Assembly (NCBI GenBank): GCA_943735955.1
Contig: OX030959.1
Span: 9,368,915-9,432,914, forward strand
Source: Piscicola geometra
Lineage: Eukaryota; Annelida; Clitellata; Hirudinida; Piscicolidae
DNA: 64,000 nucleotides
Reading direction: 5' to 3'
Shown: positions 40,201 to 51,000 of the stretch, in pieces
How the letters are laid out: the number at the start of each line of letters is the position of its first letter
Numbering within the stretch: position 1 is the first letter of the stretch
Made by a program: the position numbers and the translations under genes
Notes under the pieces: generated by a model
Database searches by the model: none
What the model saw: only the letters and a program-made list of their open reading frames with translations
Told to the model about the DNA's origin: nothing

Positions 40201-42132
40201 TCATCAGTCACTCACGTCCATTCATTCTTCCACTGCCAGCAGCAGCAGCAGACCTCCACAGACCGCCTCCACCTCCTGAACGAAGTGACTGACTTGTCTG
40301 CAGCCACCAACCTCACCCTAGTCGAGTTCAACTCAGATGACAAGAGAGAAGAAGATGATGATGATGATGATGATGAAGATGACGATGATGACAAGAAAGG
40401 AAAAATAGATGAAGAAGAGGATGAGGATGGCAACAATAGTGATGCTAATCAGGGAAATTGTTCACAACCAGCTGCTGAAACAATCACTGCGGCTACACAA
40501 CCTCACTCGGCCAACAACTTCGCCACAACAACCTCTTCTGGCCAGCACTCCACCCATCGACCTTCTCGACGCACCACTGACTCTTGCCGAAAGTTCTCCG
40601 ATGGCCACGCACTGATCAGCAGGCATGCAGCAAAACACCCATCGACAACAACTTTTGCATCACCAACAACAACAACAACAACAACACCGGCAAGGTCGGG
40701 CAAGGTCATGCCGCCTGCAACGACTACAAGCGGCCATCTTGCCTCCAGCATGCATTCACCCAGGCAACTTGCAAGCAGGTTCAACAACCTCCAGACAACA
40801 ACAACAACAACAACAAACTCATCACCGAGAAACGCATCAACTAAAAATCAAATGTTTTTCAGCAAAAAACATCCAATAACAACAAAGCAGTCAAAAACAA
40901 CAAAACAGCTAACATCAACATCAACAATACACCCAACACCAACATTTAAAAAAATACCACCAACTGCAAAACAACCACCCACAATAAAACTAATTACAGC
41001 AACAACAAAACAACCACCCACAATAAAACTACTTACAGCAACAACAAAACAACTAACACCAGCATCAACGAAACAACTAACACCAGCATCAACGAAACAA
41101 CCAGCAGCAACGAAACAACCAGCAGCAACAACAACAGACGCAAAGAATGAAAACATGAGAGACACAAAAGCGCTCTTCCCGAGTGATACAACCACCCAGG
41201 CACATCGACTGCACACGCAGAATGAAGGTGATGCAGGATACGCCAAGGCTGCCATCTGCCGCCACCGCCCCCCACTTCACAGGCAGCCCCAAACAACAAG
41301 CCTCTTGTGCCGCACTCGAGGGCAGTCACCTTCGAGTGAGGAAGTGAGCCTTGGTCCACCGTGTGAAAGAGGTTTAGATTTCTATGATGAGGATGAGGAT
41401 GATGATGATGATGATGATGATGAGGAGGAGGAGGAGGAGGAGGAGGATGAAGAAAAGGGTGTGGTTTTTAATGATGGAAATGATGGTGGTTGTAAACTTG
41501 AAGGTTGTGACAGTGACAACAGTTTTCGAGACTCCAGGGGTGACGCTGATGCTGATGGGAGTGATGATAGTGATGCTGGTGGGAGTGATGATAGTGATGC
41601 TGATGGAAGTGATGATAGTGATGATGATATTTATGATGATGGGGAAAATGGTGATAGAGGTGATGGTAATAATGATGATGATAATGATCAGGAAGAAGAT
41701 GTTAAAGTTGAAGGAGGGGGTGATGGTGGTAGAATCAAAAGCAATGCAACATTTTGGGACGATTACAACAAGAACAAGGCGCGTCTTGCTGAGCTCAGCA
41801 CCACTCCTACTACTTCTGCCTCTGTTACTGCTACTACTAGCACTACTGTTGTTCAACATAAGCACAGGGGAGTGGAGTTGCGAGGTGGCAATGCCAAAGG
41901 GGTGGTTGCTTCAAGTGCTTGTGAAGGCAGAGTTTTGAAGGGAGGTAGTGCTGAAAGGAGTGGTGTGGCGAGCAGATTTGGTTCTGCATATGGTGCCAGT
42001 AGAGTTTATAGCGAACATTACGGCTCTGGTCGGCTTCTGCTGCTTCGATCATCCTCTCACATCGACAAGAACCCTTTTGTGCTGAAGGACAAGGGACTGA
42101 AAAGCAAGATGAGTCACCAAAATAGGATTTAA
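25242..42132 (+). CDS. Dbl-family RhoGEF with DH-PH module (ARHGEF39-like), acidic C-terminal tail
   Basis: Guanine-nucleotide exchange factor for Rho GTPases. Phase-consistent exons: 25242-26480, 26667-26882, 28360-28478, 30298-30368, 30686-30766, 33945-34030, 34462-34568, 34815-34915, 35106-35175, 39617-39722 and 39892-42132 (the last probably split by a 210-bp intron at 40030-40239). Residues 1-395 are low complexity. The DH domain follows: ELMATEDTYHKHLRLI, FLRMAPFLKLYSLYAQN, ALLITPVQRIPRYRLLLQDL (the diagnostic CR3 helix) and QIERVARHINNQI. The PH domain: KPGRLLLKEGVLRK, DRLFFLFTDMLMYAS, VFPLHHCTVQRVLGG, SLLLLSDQQNVLEWVEAINK. The C-terminal ~680 residues are Asp/Glu-, Thr-, Lys-rich and disordered. 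The DH-PH order and the QDLLHCTSRSHPDHHN region recall ARHGEF39, but FGD relatives cannot be excluded. Total length is about 1,408 codons (1,478 if the last intron is coding). The long N- and C-terminal extensions are unusual for the group. Confidence 0.88.
26883..28105. repeat. 44-bp minisatellite in RhoGEF intron 2
   Basis: About 27-28 copies of a 44-base unit (GTGCTGCTTGTTTGTGCATC + TAGTCTTGTTTAGTCCGTCA + CTTG), alternating between TGTTTGTGCATC and TTTTTGTGTATC variants. It begins at the donor of exon 2 (TTGCTG|gtcagtgctgct), the first unit merging with the splice site. Confidence 0.95.
28106..28359. other. Remaining part of RhoGEF intron 2
   Basis: A/C-rich, (CACCAC)-like DNA between the 44-bp array and the exon 3 acceptor (CCACCAAACAG|GAG). 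No feature other than the splice acceptor. Confidence 0.5.
28479..30170. repeat. 42-bp minisatellite in RhoGEF intron 3
   Basis: About 40 nearly identical copies of a 42-base unit (GTGGTAGGCTTGTATGAGTG + GGTGTACAAGTGTGGTGGTG + GA). It starts at the donor of exon 3 (CCCCG|gtcggagtggtagg). Because 42 is a multiple of three, long readings stay open on both strands; they are repeat artefacts. In the exon 3 frame a TAG follows within five codons of the donor. Confidence 0.97.
30767..33944. repeat. 23-bp minisatellite in RhoGEF intron 5
   Basis: About 130 copies of a 23-base unit (CACTCCACTACATCATTCCACAC) from about 30960 to the acceptor of exon 6 (CACACCACCAG|CGATCC), where the array supplies the acceptor tract. 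Units lacking 7-8 bases give a two-state pattern of full and short copies. The 1,100-codon reading frame here is an artefact. Confidence 0.96.
34155..34461. repeat. About 41-bp minisatellite in RhoGEF intron 6
   Basis: Seven or so copies of CACCACAGGACACACCACCA + CATGACACACTTCACTCCACG with small indels, ending 20 bases before the exon 7 acceptor (CCACCTCTCAG|GTG). Confidence 0.85.
34916..35000. repeat. GTGGTGGGGT simple repeat in RhoGEF intron 8
   Basis: GT/GGGG-rich repeat (GGTGGGGTGTGG units) starting at the donor of exon 8 (GTCA|gtgcggtggggtg). A short (CA)n run follows at 35038-35070. Confidence 0.75.
35176..39270. repeat. 12-bp minisatellite (4.1 kb) in RhoGEF intron 9
   Basis: About 340 copies of TGTTCTTGCTGTG-type 12-base units, mixing TTGCTG and TTGTTG forms and rarer GTTGTTGCTGGG or TTCTTGTG forms. 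Blocks such as the TTGTTGCTGTGTTGTTGCTG run followed by GGG recur at about 35458, 36025, 36730 and 37630, showing block duplication. The array starts at the donor of exon 9. The 1,000+ codon Cys/Leu/Val and Gln/Asn/Thr/Glu readings come from the 12-base period. Confidence 0.97.
39425..39541 (+). mobile_element. tRNA-derived SINE in RhoGEF intron 9
   Basis: tRNA-like head with an A-box-like GAGCGCGTAACGACTCGGC and B box GGTTCGAGTGC, ending in GGTTGGGCGCTATATAAAAA and a CATTCATT tract. It resembles the copy at 53930-54065. Confidence 0.7.
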
Positions 42133-43003
42133 ATAGTGCTCTTCACACTGACAGTACGCCTCAAGCCTAGAGGATAGCTTACCGAGAGGGTTTGTCTTTA
42201 AAGGGCGGCAAATGGTGATGATTTCAGTTGCTGGGAGTCAATGACACCAGAAGTGCCAATGAGATGGGCGTGTAAGGAAGAAGATTTGTACTGAAGCTTC
42301 TTTCCACTTCATGTTTGTCCAGATTTGCATGCATGGAAATTTTAAACCTCCAAATAAGGATTATAGAAAATCATTGTTTTTACTGTCAATTTGATATTCT
42401 TCTTTCAAGAAGATATGTATAATTTTATTTCTCTTCATTATTATTAATGATCAATGAGTACTATACAGTATAGTCTATACTCATAATAGAGGAGGCATCA
42501 TCTTATCTCAGAGCAGTTGATCACCCCTCCACTTAACGACATTCTTGTTACTTCGGCGTATGCATTGCATCCTTGTAACGCAATGTGAACATCACTTTCC
42601 GAATCGTTTCAATGACTTATCTGTTTGTGTTATTCCAAATCATGTTTTAACTGTGTCTCCATTGCACCACTTCATCCAATCATGCCTCCTGACGACCCTT
42701 TTGAACGCTGTTAACTGTCATTTTAATTGCCCAATTTTTAAATGAAACGTCTCATTAACCTATTAGATTTACACACCCGCTGTTGTGAGTTTGATCAATC
42801 AATGAGTTTACATATTTCTCTTAAAAATTAAAAGCTTTTACCACGATTTTAGAAATAGTTTAATTTGACTTTTTTGAATCCTCCATTTTAAATAAAAATA
42901 TCGAAAATGTAGTTTATTTATTAATATTATAAACTGTTCTCATGAAAAAATTATTAAATGAACACGAGCTTCAAAGACACCCATTTAAGACACCATGCAC
43001 CCA
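42133..43003. other. RhoGEF 3' flank and convergent intergenic region
   Basis: Mixed-composition then AT-rich DNA between the RhoGEF stop (42132) and the MPHOSPH6 stop (43004, opposite strand). It contains AATAAA-like motifs near 42892 that could serve polyadenylation. No gene seen. Confidence 0.45.
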
Positions 43004-46000
43004 TCATTCTTGAGGTTTCTTGAACTTGCATTTTTTGAGGGACAGCGGGCTTTCACTGCTCCTTTTCTTCACTGCCTTCTTTCCTTTCTTCAGCTTCCCC
43101 GCCAGAGTGTCAATCAGGGACGAGTACCTATTCAAGAGATCATGTGCATAAGTGTTTCTTTAATGAGAGTATGCAGAACTTTTGTAAATTGCTAAGCAAA
43201 AAATTTAATAATCACATTTTAAATTAGAAGTTGAAAGTATTATTGAAATGTTGTGAATGAGTGTTGCGAAGACAGCATTCGGTGCACCAACCGCTGAGCC
43301 ATCTCTTCCTCTGTGACCACCTCCTCAATGCAGTTGCCAGCCCCACCAGGCTCCTCTGAATCAAACTTCCTGCGTAGCTTCTGTGTGAGAAAATAATACA
43401 TTTTGGAAGAAATTCTGACTAAATGAAAAAAAGTAGAAAAAGAAAGATGAAGCAAGTGTGCAAGTTACACTATGCTGGATGGCCTACATCAATGGAAGGG
43501 TTGAAGTTCTTGAAGGAGTAGCGACCAAAATTGAAGCCCTCACAGTCTGAGTGACTCACTCTCAGAAAACGACTCCTGAATCAGAGAAAGTACATACTGA
43601 AAAATAATATTGTTAAGTATTGTCACAATTATGATTTAGCAACCCCAATCGATTTATGCTAATGAGCAAAAGTGACGTTTTACATTAAAATTATAGAAAA
43701 GTCTTAAAATTTAAGTTATGCGTTATTCTATCGAAAAAAAAAGCAAGTGCATGAAAGACAATTTCATTATCTTTAAATGAGTATTTTATAAATAAATTAT
43801 ATATTATGTAAGCTTTCAAATAAAAGGATTTTAATCAAGATATCCTTGAATATTCATTTCTTAATGCGCTAACCAAAAAATTACGTATAATATTGAATTA
43901 TACATAATCAGATTCGTCTTTAAATAATCTATTATATTTTTCTTAAGTTGAATAAATATTAAGTGAGAAGCCAGAAAACTCGAGGCAAAGCTTTAAATTT
44001 AGTATTTCGGGAATCAAAAAGATAGTTTTTACTTAAGAAAGTTATTGAAAAAGTATAAGTTATACTCAATAAAATTCTGTAAAAAAGGTTGTAGAAAACA
44101 TTTTTTAAGTATACGAAATAGATTTTAAAGTGTACATGCTTTCGACTTAACACAAAATTGTTAAGCTATTAAGTTAAAATAGGTATAACTTTTTTTTAAA
44201 ACAAACAAATTAAATATTGGTTAACGTAATTAAAATCAGTAAATCAAAATCTACAAGTTGAGCGTTTCAATTTTAAAAAAAGTATATAATAATTAATAAG
44301 AATAAACTACTGTAAAGGTTGATTTCTTCCGTAAGTGAAGCTTTTAAAATGTTAATAAATTTGTCATTTTGAAAGATATTATTCTTTTAACTTTTAATTC
44401 TGATTCCTTGTATCAAATTAAATAAAACTAGTGATTTTCAACAATATAAGAAGAAAAAAACAAAAGTTATGAAAAAAAAAACAATATTTCTGTTTTTTTT
44501 GGTTAGCGGCTGCCATTTTGGCAGCCGCTCAAATAAATTTGTAGAATAAACGGTTTTGGGTATAATATATAAAAATGTTAGAATCTTAAGTCTAAATAAA
44601 AATTACATTTAATTAATTAGAATGTTTTTTGTGCGAATGTTGGTTGTTTTGAATCTGTCGAGGAATGGCCACAGCAGACCAAGATGGCCGCAGGGAATCA
44701 AGTGAGCTGCGACATAAAGAAGAAAACCTTCCATAGCAGCAGCAGTTCCAGTGCTGACAAAGACTTCTCCTTCACCCTCTATCGCAGCCTCGGCACCAGT
44801 AGCAAGACAGAAAATTGACAAGAATGATGATTGTGTATTATGGTTTTGAGGATGATGTGGTGATGATTGTGCTGTTGTATGAGGGTTGGTACTGTGGTGA
44901 TGATTGAATTTTTTTGGTGGTGATAGTGATTTTTTGGCGGTGATTATCATGGTGGTGTGGGTGAGGTTGGATTATTGAGGTTGATTGTTTTTTTATATTT
45001 AAATTGATATATATATACATATATTGGTAGTGGTTTAAAAACGTTTTATTTAACAAATTTATTTGAAAAGCGCTTTTGTTCACTTAGTAAAGGGCGCTAT
45101 ACAAATCATTAGTGATTGATTGATTGATTTGTGAGGGGGCCGTGAATTGCTTATAGATTATGACGTAAAAAGGGTTTAAAAAATGTGTTCTTTTTAAATT
45201 TTAAAATAGGTATAACTTTTTTTTAAACAAACAAATTAAAATTAGGTTAACGTAATTAAAATCAGTAAATCAAAATCTACAATTTGAGCGTTTCAATTTT
45301 AAAAAATGAACAAGTTTTAAAAACCGTAACCCTAACCCTAACCCTAACCATAACCCTAACCATAACCCAGTTTTAAAAATCACTGTACCTAAAATTTTAC
45401 GTGATTTTAAATTAGGGTCAGTGAAAGTATGGCTTTCCAATGCGCTCAGGTTCAATTCCCGGTCATGATTTTTTAAATAAATTTTTGTTTGTTTGTTTAT
45501 TAAATTCATTTTTTTTGAAAAATATTTTTTAAATATTGAAAATATTTTTTCATTTATTTTTTAAGCATTGAAATATGTTATTTATTTATTTAAATAATTA
45601 AATACTTTTCATACTTTAAAATTTTTATTTATTTTATCCTTAAAGCATAGAAATATATTCTAATTATGAATAAAAAGAATTTATTTAAATAATATTTCAA
45701 ACATTAAATAATTATCATAGAAATAAGCATAGAAATATATTCTAATTATGAATAAAAAGAATTTATTTAAATAACAATTCAAACATTAAATAATTATCAC
45801 TGTATGATTATACTATTGTGCAAACAAGGTTGAATGAAATTCTGAATAAATTGACAATCACTTAGTTTCAATCAAGTCAGGCACATCGAGTCTCCAGTGT
45901 TCTTCGTCCACCTTCCTTTCTTTCAACACCACGTCTTCCACTTTTGTGTTGGCACGTATCATGAACTGCAAAGATATGTGAGATGATTACTACAAAGCTG

Positions 46001-46211
46001 TTTGCTTAAAGTGTGTGGTAGTTATGTAATTGTTGTCTGTTTCGAAATGAAATGGTTTGAATTATACTGTGCGATCAATATCTTGAAAGAATGGCTTCCG
46101 TGATTATGTGTTATGGCTTAGTTCTGCCTGGGACATGTGCCAACGTTGAATGCGATGCTGGGTACAGACCTTCATGTGAGCCAAGTTTTCAAGCACTTTG
46201 TTTGTCGCCAT
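43004..46211 (-). CDS. MPHOSPH6: MPHOSPH6 (exosome-associated M-phase phosphoprotein 6)
   Basis: Nuclear RNA-exosome cofactor, working with MTR4/EXOSC10 in 5.8S rRNA 3' processing. Five phase-consistent minus-strand exons: 46211-46170, 45965-45862, 43575-43488, 43380-43292 and 43127-43004, giving 148 residues (human about 160). Diagnostic matches to human, recalled: LAHMKFMIR (human LLRMKFMQR), DEEHWRLDVPDL (SEEHWYLDLPEL), FGRYSFKNFNPSID (YGRMSFRGFNPEV), TEEEMAQR (SDEEMARR), YSSLIDTLAGKLKK (YETLVGTIGKKFA) and a C-terminal KKPQE. The start is the first ATG of the divergent promoter region shared with CMC2. Intron 2 (43576-45861) is large and AT-rich with a duplicated segment, SINE pieces and interstitial telomere repeats. 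Confidence 0.93.
44172..45312. repeat. Direct duplication (about 115 bp, 1 kb apart) in MPHOSPH6 intron 2
   Basis: 44175-44290 and 45203-45310 are near-identical (shared pieces include AATAGGTATAACTTTTTTTT, GGTTAACGTAATTAAAATCA and GAGCGTTTCAATTTTAAAAA). The interval between holds an AT-rich stretch and a SINE tail. Could be solo-repeat termini of an element or a segmental duplication. Confidence 0.7.
45068..45130 (+). mobile_element. SINE 3' tail
   Basis: AAGCGCTTTTGTTCACTTAG then TAAAGGGCGCTATACAAATC and a TGAT tail. Nearly identical to the copy at 46791. Confidence 0.7.
45328..45372. repeat. Interstitial telomeric repeats (CCCTAA)n
   Basis: Seven or so CCCTAA/CCATAA units inside MPHOSPH6 intron 2, next to one copy of the 115-bp duplication. 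Confidence 0.85.
45420..45466 (+). mobile_element. tRNA-like SINE fragment
   Basis: GGCTTTCCAATGCGCTCA followed by B box GGTTCAATTCC and CGGTC looks like the 3' half of a tRNA-derived promoter. It lacks a clear A box. Confidence 0.35.
45640..45802. repeat. Tandem duplication of about 78 bp
   Basis: Two adjacent copies containing AAGCATAGAAATATATTCTA and GAATAAAAAGAATTTATTTA, then CAAACATTAAATAATTATCA, differing at a few bases. They lie just 5' (genomic left) of MPHOSPH6 exon 2. Confidence 0.8.
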
Positions 46212-46595
46212 ACTATATTTTATTAACAAACTTGTGGCAAAAACGTTTTTAAACTATTTTTAATATGAAACCATTAGAAGTCAAAAGTTAAACTTAAAAT
46301 AAAGTATAAAATAGCAGCGCTTCATTAATGTTGAACTGGCACTAGACAACTTTACGTTGTTTTAAAATATATCTAGAAATAATTTAAAATAGAATATCAT
46401 AATTTTTTTACAAATAAAAAATATTTCATTAAAATTTTAAACACTAAAATAAAACATAGATTTAAAAGTGCATTTGAAAGTTATATTCAATCATGTCTTT
46501 TAATCAGTATTCCTCAAGTTAAACCTGATAATACATATTTTTATGGATGATTTTTAATTTCTTAAATAAATTTAACAAATCCATTTGTTTCTACA
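46212..46595. promoter_or_regulatory. Divergent promoter region MPHOSPH6/CMC2
   Basis: 384 bases separate the two start codons on opposite strands, so both promoters and 5'UTRs must lie here. AT-rich; no TATA box or named factor site can be supported. Confidence 0.6.
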
Positions 46596-47333
46596 ATGCA
46601 TCCTGACTTGTCCTATCACCTTCATTCACCCGAGTGCAATCTACTCATTAAGAAGCTGAAGGACTGCCATCAAGAAGTGAGATCATTTGAGTTGTTTGTT
46701 TTTGAACTATTCATTAATTAGTTGGATCATGTCCTGCTATTCATTGCCAGCTCGCGTTCAAATGCAAAGAGTTTACTTTGTGAATAATTTGAGCGCTTTT
46801 GTTCACTTAGTAAAGGGCGCTATACAAATTATTAGTGATTGATTGATTGATTGATAATTCTTCAAATCCTTGAGTTATGAAAATAAAACTTTTAAACTTT
46901 ATATTCAAATTTAGCTCTCAAATAAACATTAAACATTCTTTTATGCAGTACCCATTCAAGAAGTTCATGGGCCAGTGCAGCCAGATTGACACCCAAGTGA
47001 TCTGCTGCCTAAGAAATGAGGTATATCTATTCAATTCTTCAAACACTGTTTCACATAATTATTTTTTAGATTATGCATTGGGTAGCTATTGTTGCTATAC
47101 CGAGATAATAACAATGTTTTATTTTGAAATGGGGATTTTTCATTTTATATATTTCATGAACTGGCCTTGATGAATGTCTCCATTAAAAGTTCAAAATTTT
47201 ATTGACAAAAGCAGTATCAAATTGATTAGATGTATTTATTAATATGTCAAGCGCTAGTCAAGTCTCATTAAATTTATTCTAGAGAAAAGAAACGATGAAG
47301 AAGAACAAAGAAAAGTCCATCAGGAAACAATGA
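46596..47333 (+). CDS. CMC2: CMC2 (COX assembly mitochondrial protein 2)
   Basis: Small twin-CX9C-family protein of the intermembrane space needed for cytochrome c oxidase biogenesis. Three exons: 46596-46676, 46949-47020 and 47283-47333, giving 67 residues. N-terminus MHPDLSYHLHSPECNLLIKK, then LKDCHQE, matches human CMC2 (MHPDLSPHLHTEECNVLINL as recalled). Cysteines appear as C-x9-C (residues 14 and 24) and then C at GQCSQIDTQVICC, ending in a Lys-rich tail. Divergent from MPHOSPH6. Polyadenylation signals AATAAATAAA at 47391. Confidence 0.95.
46791..46855 (+). mobile_element. SINE 3' tail in CMC2 intron 1
   Basis: GAGCGCTTTTGTTCACTTAG then TAAAGGGCGCTATACAAATT and TGATTGATTGATTGAT. Near-identical to the copy at 45068, so recently active. 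Confidence 0.75.
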
Positions 47334-47399
47334 TTCATTCTTTTATCTTGAAATTTTGTGAAAAACAAATCTGCGACTCAGTAAATCGATAATAAATAA

Positions 47400-48095
47400 A
47401 AATCCTGCATGCGTCCTACATTCAGACACTGATGCATGATAACTCAGCGTCTTTTCAGTTCATTTAAAGCAGACACCTAACATCATATAAACCATCAAGC
47501 TAGGCTACAATTAGGCCTAGTACTACACAATGGCATAGTTTGCAAGACTCATATAACCAAGGGAATATTTGAGCAATAAGCAGCTACTTCAAAACACTAG
47601 TGAGGCATGCATGCATTATATTTATATGAGTGAGGGACACAGTAACCTGGATACTAGAGAGGCAAAGTCTCTGCGAGTCAGCATTGCCCCGCCATAAAAT
47701 ACGAGCTAATAATACATGTGAATACTGCACAATGCTGCAACGGCGGAACTCGCTTCAAAGTCACATTGTACTGATTTATGGAACACTTACAGATAATAGT
47801 TTCGTAAGTGCGTATCAACGTCAGCTAGTTAGCTTCCAGTCCTTATGGAACATTCAAGTTAGAAGCATCTTTGTAAGACTATGGAGAATGCAAATGAAAC
47901 AGTTCAAACAGAAGCCTTCGGAGAGGAACCTGGTCTGTATAAATAATCTGGAAGAGAATTGAGGGAGCAAAGATGAGTAAGCTGACCTTTCTGATGGCTA
48001 TCTAAACGTTGCTATGATGCAGTTCGCAAGCATTTCACTAGTTTACACTGAATGACTACGTGTGTAAAAGTTTCTCCAGAGCAATCAAGCAAAGT
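47400..48095. other. Convergent intergenic region CMC2-ATMIN
   Basis: About 700 bases between the CMC2 poly(A) signal and the ATMIN stop (opposite strand). A 110-codon plus-strand reading at 47630-47962 has no recognisable domain or splice context and was not called. Presumably both 3'UTRs. Confidence 0.4.
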
Positions 48096-51000
48096 CTAGA
48101 CGTGATCATAATCAGGGCGGGGGGAGGGAGGAAAGAGGAGGTCGAAGTCGTACGTCTGTGTGTGTGCCTCTTCAGTGTCGAAGAAGAAGAGGGGCGTTTG
48201 AGTGGTGATGTCGGAGGTGTCGAACAGGTGGCAGATGTCAGAGAGGTCAGGCAGGTCGGTGTCGGTGGTCTGCGTGTGTGCACTGGTGAGCAGGTGCTCT
48301 GCGAAGGTCTCGTCGTTGTTCCACGCCAAACTCGTCTGCGTCTGCATCGATTGGGAAGCAGACGAGTGCCAGAGAAGGTTGTTGTTTGTGTTGTTGTTGT
48401 TGCTTTTGTCGAGGTTTATGTTGTTGTTGTTGTTGTATGCATTGATGCCTGAGTATATGTTGCTTTCATCGTTTTGGTATTTGTTGTCGTTGTATGTATT
48501 CATAGTTTTGTTGTTGTCGTCACAGGGATTGTTTGCGGAAATGATAGTTGTCAGAGAAGTCGTGTTCAAGATGTGCTTGTTGTTGTTGAAGTTTTCATAG
48601 TTGAGAATGGGGTCTGTCATGGTGTGCGAGTTGAGGTGGTAGGGGAGGGAGGGAGGCGGGTTGTTGAAGAGCATCCTAGAATTCACCATTTCTGACCTGT
48701 CACCATGATAACCCCAATCGCCTGGCACCAAGGTTTGTGTCTCGCAATCGCTGAATAAGTGCTGTCTCCAAACAGACGAAGTGGACAATTGTAATGAGTG
48801 TGAGGGTGGGTGAGTTGTTGATAATGATAGCGATAATGATGACGATGACGATGACGATGATGATAATGATGATGGAAGAGGTAAAGGGGCGTCGAGAAAA
48901 TGAAGAGGAAGTGATTGGAGGTTTTTGGGGCTGATGGGGGTGGTTTGTGTATGGTTGTGTTCCTTCCTGATACACTGTCTCTTTGTCATCACCTGTCATA
49001 ATAATAATAATAAAAAGAATAATAATGTGATCACTTGTCATTTTATATCAAACAACAACCACTGTCGTACTCACTGCATTGAAACCCGCGCACCACCATA
49101 CAAAAGAATGCACCACCATACAAAAGAATGCACTATCATAGAAAAGAATGCACCACCATACAAAAGAATGCACTATCATACAAAAGAATGCACCACCATA
49201 AAAAAAGAATGCACCACCATAAAAAAAGAATGCACCACCATACAAAAGAATGCACCACCATACAAAAGAATGCACTATCATACAAAAGAATGCACCACCA
49301 TACAAAACAATGCACCACCATACAAAAGAATGCACCACCATACAAAAAAATGCACCACCATAAAAAAGAATGCACCACCATAAAAAAAGAATGCACCACC
49401 GTGCAAAAAAATGCACCACCATACAAAAGAATGCACCACAATGCAAAAGAATGCACCGCCATAAAAAAAGAATGCACCACCATACAAAAGAATGCATCAC
49501 CATACAAAAGAATGCATCACCATACAAAAGAATGCACCACCATGCAAAAGAATGCACCGCCATACAAAAGAATGCATCACCATACAAAAGAATGCACCAC
49601 CGTGCAAAAAAATGCACCACCATACAAAAGAATGCACCACCATACAAAAGAATGCACCACCATACAAAAGAATGCACCACCATACAAAAGAATGCATCAC
49701 CATGCAAAAGAATGCACCACCATAAAAAAAGAATGCACCACCATACAAAAGATTGCATCACCATACAAAAGAATGCATCACCATACAAAAGAATGCACCA
49801 CCATGCAAAAGAATGCACCGCCATACAAAAGAATGCATCACCATACAAAAGAATGCACCACCAGACAAAAAAGAATGCACCACCATACAAAAGAATGCAC
49901 CACCATGCAAAAGAATGCACCACCATACAAAACAATGCACCACCATACAAAACAATGCACCACCATACAAAACAATGCACCACCATACAAAACAATGCAC
50001 CACCATACAACAAAATGCACCACCATACAAAAGAATGCACCACCATACAAAAGAATGCACCACCATAAAAAAGAATGCACCACCATGCAAAAGAATGCAC
50101 CACCATACAAAACAATGCACCACCATACAAAACAATGCACCACCATACAAAACAATGCACCACCATAAAAAACAATGCACCACCATACAAAAGAATGCAC
50201 CACCATACAAAAGAATGCACCACCATGCAAAAGAATGCACCACCATAAAAAAAGAATGCACCACCATACAAAAGATTGCACCACCATACAAAAGAATGCA
50301 CCACCATGCAAAAGAATGCACCACCATAAAAAACAATGCACCACCATACAAAAGATTGCACCACCATACAAAAGAATGCATCACCATGCAAAAGAATGCA
50401 CCACCATGCAAAAGAATGCACCGCCATACAAAAGAATGCATCACCATACAAAAGAATGCACCACCAGACAAAAAAGAATGCACCACCATACAAAAGAATG
50501 CACCACCATGCAAAAGAATGCACCACCATACAAAACAATGCACCACCATACAAAACAATGCACCACCATACAAAACAATGCACCACCATACAAAACAATG
50601 CACCACCATACAACAAAATGCACCACCATACAAAAGAATGCACCACCATACAAAAGAATGCACCACCATAAAAAAGAATGCACCACCATGCAAAAGAATG
50701 CACCACCATACAAAACAATGCACCACCATACAAAACAATGCACCACCATACAAAACAATGCACCACCATAAAAAACAATGCACCACCATACAAAAGAATG
50801 CACCACCATACAAAAGAATGCACCACCATGCAAAAGAATGCACCACCATAAAAAAAGAATGCACCACCATACAAAAGAATGCACCACCATACAAAAGAAT
50901 GCACCACCATGCAAAAGAATGCACCACCATAAAAAAAGAATGCACCACCATAAAAAAAGAATGCACCACCATACAAAAGAATGCACCACCATGCAAAAGA

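Noticed and set aside
44600..44815. Possible plus-strand exon (MAAGNQVSCDIKKKTFHSSS)
   Set aside because: Coding-like and GC-richer than its surroundings, but no partner exons, no known family, and it lies inside MPHOSPH6 intron 2.
47630..47962. 110-codon plus-strand ORF
   Set aside because: No domain, no splice context and composition like the surrounding non-coding DNA.
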